The notes under the pieces are model-generated. The model worked only from the letters and a program-made list of their open reading frames with translations. It made no database searches and was not told the DNA's origin. Made by a program: the position numbers and the translations under genes. A stretch of 41,999 nt of DNA from a bacterium (GTDB taxonomy: Bacteria > Patescibacteriota > Minisyncoccia > UBA6257 > GWB1-50-10): the NCBI GenBank assembly GCA_021815205.1, contig JAKAHD010000006.1, positions 1 through 41,999 of the forward strand, written 5' to 3'. Every line of letters starts with the position of its first letter. The first letter of the stretch is position 1. This document shows positions 39,048 to 41,999 of this stretch, one piece after another.

Positions 39048-40256
39048 ATGCAGTTTCATTATCTCGCGTCACAGGAAGACGGACGGATCGTAGAGGATCA
39101 GATCGAGGCCAAAGACGTTTCCGAGGTCCTGCAATTTCTCGTTACGAGAAAATTGAAGCCGGTAAGCATCAAGCCGGTCTCCGAAGGGGGAGCAAAGACC
39201 ATTAATCTCTTCGGCGGGAAGATCACCCTCACCGACCAGGTGTTCCTTTCGAAATACCTCGCCCTAATGCTCAAGATTGGCACCGGGCTGCTCCAGGCGA
39301 TCAATATCCTGATCGAGGACTTTGACAAGCCCGCCATGAAATCATTCCTTCTTGAAGTGAAGGCAAACCTCGAGCGGGGCCAGACATTTTTCTCGACCTT
39401 TACCAAATATCCGAGAGTATTCAGTCAGGTATATATCAATCTGATCCGCGCGGGAGAGGCCTCCGGGAGTCTCGATACGGTCTTCGAGAACCTTACGAGA
39501 TCACTCACCAAGGAAAAAGAAATGCGTGATCAGGTGCGGAGCGCACTTATCTATCCAATCCTCCTTCTCTCCGCGTCCGTTCTCATTCTTATCTTCCTCG
39601 TCATGTTCGCCCTCCCGAAGATCGCGAGCGTATTCTCACAATCGGGATTCCAGCCGCCGCTTTTCTCGCGGGTTGTCTTCGCTGTGGGGCTTTTCTTCGG
39701 CCAGTACGGGGTTCTTATCCTTCTTTTCCTTATTGGGTGTTGTGTGGCATTTATTGTTTCCTACAAGACCTCCCTTGTGTTTAAGCGGTTGGTGACCAGT
39801 ATCGTGAGTGAAATTCCGGTCGTGAGGGATGTGGTGAAGAAGATTGCACTGCAGCGCTTCGCCGCGACATTTTCTTCGCTCATTAAGGCCGGTATTCCCC
39901 TGACTGACGCCTTGGAGATAACGGCGCAAGCGGTCGGGAATGTGAATCTCCGCGAATCCTTAGTGCGCATCTCGCGCGAAGGTCTTGCAAAGGGACTCAC
40001 GGTAGGGGAGGCGTTTAAGCGGGAACCGTATTTTCCGAAGACGGTAGTGAACCTGATTGCGATCTCCGAGAAAGCGGGGCACATCGAGGAGGTTTTAGAG
40101 ACGCTTTCCGGATTCTATACGAGTGAGATCGATAGTTCCTTGAAAACGCTCGTGTCGGTTTTGGAACCCGCCATGCTTCTCGTGATTGGGTTTGTGATCG
40201 GCCTCATCGCGCTCTCGATTATCGTCCCGATTTATCAGCTCACCACGCAGTTCTAA
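39048..40256 (+). CDS. pilC: PilC/GspF-type pilus platform protein
   Basis: 402 aa, the usual length. Two T2SSF domains: the first around 65-190 with L-A-L-M-L-K-I-G-T-G-L-L-Q-A and L-I-R-A-G-E-A-S-G-S-L-D, the second around 265-390 with F-A-A-T-F-S-S-L-I-K-A-G-I-P-L and I-A-I-S-E-K-A-G-H-I-E-E. Membrane helices lie near 165-190, 205-230 and 370-395. It is the inner-membrane platform turned by PilB during pilin insertion. It follows pilB after a palindromic spacer. Confidence 0.95.
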   Translation: MQFHYLASQEDGRIVEDQIEAKDVSEVLQFLVTRKLKPVSIKPVSEGGAKTINLFGGKITLTDQVFLSKYLALMLKIGTGLLQAINILIEDFDKPAMKSFLLEVKANLERGQTFFSTFTKYPRVFSQVYINLIRAGEASGSLDTVFENLTRSLTKEKEMRDQVRSALIYPILLLSASVLILIFLVMFALPKIASVFSQSGFQPPLFSRVVFAVGLFFGQYGVLILLFLIGCCVAFIVSYKTSLVFKRLVTSIVSEIPVVRDVVKKIALQRFAATFSSLIKAGIPLTDALEITAQAVGNVNLRESLVRISREGLAKGLTVGEAFKREPYFPKTVVNLIAISEKAGHIEEVLETLSGFYTSEIDSSLKTLVSVLEPAMLLVIGFVIGLIALSIIVPIYQLTTQF

Positions 40257-40370
40257 ATTTGAAATTTGAAGTTTGAAATTTTTAATCAAATCGTAATGTA
40301 GTAATTTACGAATTTTAAAATTAGAAGCATTAAAAATTGACTAAAAATTTGAAATTAAAAATTAAAAATT
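40253..40370. repeat. AT-rich repeat, family F copy 6, running into a prepilin gene
   Basis: Begins at the pilC stop (TTCTAAATTTGAAATTTGAA) and ends AAATTAAAAATTAAAAATTC, the same end as the 16S helix 17 insertion. The last 34 bp are coding in the next gene. Confidence 0.85.
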
Positions 40371-41452
40371 CCCGTAACGGCTTCACCCTCATTGAGCTTC
40401 TCATCACGCTCGCGATTGGTGCGATTCTCGCGGTAGGCGCCATCACGTTCTTAGGAAACTATAACGCGGGCAGGAATCTGCAATCGGAAGGTGGGCAGTT
40501 TGTAGCCGCGCTTCAGCAGGCGCAGGAGAATTCGAAGGCGCAGCAGAACGGCGCGCGGTGGGGCATCCATACGTCGAATAATGCAAGCGCCCAAAACTAC
40601 ATCCTTTTCAGCGGGCTTTCGTACGCCTCGGGAACGGTTGCAAGCACCTATTCGTTCCGAAACGGCATCCAGTTCGGAAACCCTTCGACATCGAGTACAA
40701 TCGACGCCATCTTCAATCCGATTACCGGATATCTTCCTTCACCGCAAGTGTTTACCTTGAACGACGGAAAAGGGGACGGGCTTATGTATGATGTTGCGAT
40801 CGATGCGCTTGGGAGGATATCCGCTAAGTATGATACGGGGCTTGTGGGGTACTGGCATTTCGATGAAAATACAAGCTCGACTGCCTACGACGCATCCGGA
40901 ATTGGAAATAATGGAACGCTTTATGGCGGTCCGACGTGGGCATCCGGTTCAAGTTGCGAGGCGGGGAGTTGCCTCACCTTGAACGGAACTCATTACATCG
41001 AGTCGCAGAATCCGCAGGGTTTCAGCTTCGGTTCGGGGAGCGCTTCGATCGTGGTATGGTTCAAAACCACAGCTTCATCGGGAGCGCTTGTAACCAAGCG
41101 AACGAATACCGGATTCCAGGTATATGTGCTTGCCACTAAGTTCTATGCCGACGGCGCCGGCACCGCGGGAGTGAGCTCAAACACGGCCGTAAATGACGGA
41201 CTATGGCATCAAGGCGTCGCGGTGTATGATAGAAACGGCGGCCTGCTTCGGTTATATGTGGATGGTCAGCCGGACACTACCACTACCCTTGGATCAACTA
41301 CGCTTACCGATAGTGCAAGCCTTGAGATCGGAAGAGCGCTTTTAGGGGGGACGCCGAAGGATTATTTTACCGGCTCGATTGACGAGGTCCGCATCTACAA
41401 CCGGGTACTCACGGCGCAGGAGATATTGGATCAATACAATAATCTACAGTAG
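40337..41452 (+). CDS. Pseudopilin fused to a LamG/concanavalin-like domain
   Basis: 371 aa from a TTG at 40337; a TTG at 40349 is the only close alternative, and no ATG lies before the prepilin motif. The leader is Lys-rich (K-N-L-K-L-K-I-K-N-S-R-N-G) and encoded by an AT-rich repeat. F-T-L-I-E-L-L-I-T with the +5 Glu and a hydrophobic helix follow. A short GspH-like part (30-165) leads to a LamG domain from about 168: L-V-G-Y-W-H-F-D-E, G-N-N-G-T-L-Y-G, W-F-K-T, G-L-W-H-Q-G-V-A-V-Y-D, L-Y-V-D-G and F-T-G-S-I-D-E-V-R-I-Y-N-R. Probably a tip or minor pilin that binds carbohydrate; this is inferred. Confidence 0.9.
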   Translation: MTKNLKLKIKNSRNGFTLIELLITLAIGAILAVGAITFLGNYNAGRNLQSEGGQFVAALQQAQENSKAQQNGARWGIHTSNNASAQNYILFSGLSYASGTVASTYSFRNGIQFGNPSTSSTIDAIFNPITGYLPSPQVFTLNDGKGDGLMYDVAIDALGRISAKYDTGLVGYWHFDENTSSTAYDASGIGNNGTLYGGPTWASGSSCEAGSCLTLNGTHYIESQNPQGFSFGSGSASIVVWFKTTASSGALVTKRTNTGFQVYVLATKFYADGAGTAGVSSNTAVNDGLWHQGVAVYDRNGGLLRLYVDGQPDTTTTLGSTTLTDSASLEIGRALLGGTPKDYFTGSIDEVRIYNRVLTAQEILDQYNNLQ

Positions 41453-41460
41453 ACGAATAA

Positions 41461-41519
41461 CTAATTTCTAATTAATCTAAATTGACCTAATGAGTCGTTA
41501 GTCGTTGGTTAGAAATTAG
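41461..41519. repeat. Inverted repeat after the pseudopilin gene
   Basis: CTAATTTCTAA / TTAGAAATTAG ends with GACCTAATGAGTCGTTAGTC inside. AT-rich like family F but with different words. Confidence 0.6.
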
Positions 41520-41544
41520 GAGTTAGACATTAGAAATTTTCGTC

Positions 41545-41553
41545 TGCTATACT
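41545..41553 (+). promoter_or_regulatory. Extended -10 (TGC-TATACT) of tRNA-Thr
   Basis: TATACT at 41548-41553, about 70 nt before the mature tRNA; a hairpin with CCTTCG / CGGAAGG arms lies between. Confidence 0.6.
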
Positions 41554-41624
41554 GTCTTAGTTGCCATCCTAGCTCCCTCCTTCGCTCAAGCGCAGCTGAG
41601 CTTCGGAAGGGCAAACAGCGGTTG

Positions 41625-41699
41625 GCCACCTTAGCTCAGCGGTAGAGCAACACTTTTGTAAAGTGAAGGTCCTCGGTTCAAATCCGAGAGGTGGCTCCA
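41625..41699 (+). tRNA. tRNA-Thr (anticodon TGT), CCA encoded
   Basis: Acceptor GCCACCT / AGGTGGC, D arm GCTCAGCGGTAGAGC, anticodon loop TTTGTAA with TGT, T arm CTCGG-TTCAAAT-CCGAG, discriminator T and encoded CCA. The first anticodon-stem pair is A-A; the other four pair. It decodes ACA and possibly other ACN codons. Confidence 0.95.
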
Positions 41700-41711
41700 A
41701 GATTAAGGTTT

Positions 41712-41834
41712 TCAGTCTTTTTTCCTTGTTTTCTCTTTTACAATTCGAGCGGCCGCTTCTGCTTTTTGAGGACTATCTTCAAAAACCATAAGGCGGGAAA
41801 ATTGCCCAACCTCTTGGTGGACTTGTTCTTTCAT
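41712..41834 (-). CDS. 40-aa small ORF with SD, unknown function
   Basis: Opens at an ATG at 41834 preceded by GAAGGAG with 8-nt spacing, ends TGA at 41712. Charged, helical-looking product ending K-T-R-K-K-D. It lies downstream of the transposase fragment on the same strand. No family recognised; could be a small accessory gene or a chance frame. Confidence 0.4.
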   Translation of the reverse strand: MKEQVHQEVGQFSRLMVFEDSPQKAEAAARIVKEKTRKKD

Positions 41835-41885
41835 GTAATCTACTCCTTCATACTATAAGAGCACATCTTTCCTGTATAGTGAACA

Positions 41886-41999
41886 TCAAGGGGTGACAGT
41901 GGATAAGTACTGATCGGCCTTTTCTCTTGGAGTGATCCCATTCAACGAGAGATGAATCCGTTCCTCGTTGTACCAGCGGAGCCATTCGGCAAGGGTGTG
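41886..41999 (-). CDS. Integrase-core transposase, C-terminal end (cut by window edge)
   Basis: 37 codons enter from the window edge and end at TGA 41886-41888. W-Y-N-E-E-R-I-H-L-S-L-N-G-I-T-P is the C-terminal signature of rve-type transposases (IS3/IS481-like). It marks an insertion element just outside the window. Confidence 0.8.
   Translation of the reverse strand, partial: HTLAEWLRWYNEERIHLSLNGITPREKADQYLSTVTP

Overview
The window looks like a chromosomal segment of an ultra-reduced Candidate Phyla Radiation bacterium (Patescibacteria, most likely Parcubacteria/OD1). Reasons: a single 16S rRNA gene interrupted by introns and by intergenic repeats, no linked 23S gene, split transketolase genes, a small set of lower-glycolysis and non-oxidative pentose-phosphate enzymes, a minimal type IV pilus cluster, lamin-tail-domain surface proteins, and several small palindromic repeat families filling almost every gap between genes. 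Assignment to phylum is an inference from gene content and rRNA features; no search was run.

Layout. 0-5.2 kb: cut-off secreted protein, MopE-like secreted protein, large multi-pass membrane protein, AbiEii-type nucleotidyltransferase pair. 5.2-8.4 kb: small lamin-tail protein, a REP/RAYT unit with two overlapping Y1 transposases, membrane-anchored protein. 8.6-13.6 kb: a 1656-residue secreted Zn-phospholipase-C-like/lamin-tail protein. 13.6-16.2 kb: TrpR-like regulator between two identical palindromes, PyrE-like phosphoribosyltransferase, NDK-like protein and two Cys-rich small proteins; this is the one stretch with strong Shine-Dalgarno (SD) sequences. 16.2-17.4 kb: SpoU methyltransferase and DUF192 protein. 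17.5-27.5 kb: carbon metabolism (gap, rpiB, rpe, two transketolase halves, PfkB kinase, unknown 411-aa protein, class II aldolase) with pyrG on the other strand. 27.7-31.1 kb: short RF1, lytic transglycosylase, bL25, bL31. 31.2-34.9 kb: 16S rRNA gene. 35.2-41.5 kb: response regulator, two pilins, PilB, PilC, LamG pseudopilin. 41.6 kb: tRNA-Thr, a 40-codon ORF, and the end of an integrase-type transposase.

How it works together. The metabolic genes would interconvert ribose-5-P, xylulose-5-P, fructose-6-P and triose-P and feed GAPDH. The surface genes suggest a pilus-bearing, host- or particle-attached cell. The most notable signals are architectural. (1) The 16S gene carries one group I intron, one group II-like intron with a LAGLIDADG gene, and three different intergenic repeat families inserted in helices 6, 10 and 17. 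(2) The 16S 3' end has no CCUCC anti-SD. (3) Many genes have a -10 box ending 6-7 nt before the ATG, predicting leaderless mRNAs. (4) Perfect palindromes sit directly against these -10 boxes and often overlap the stop codon of the upstream gene.
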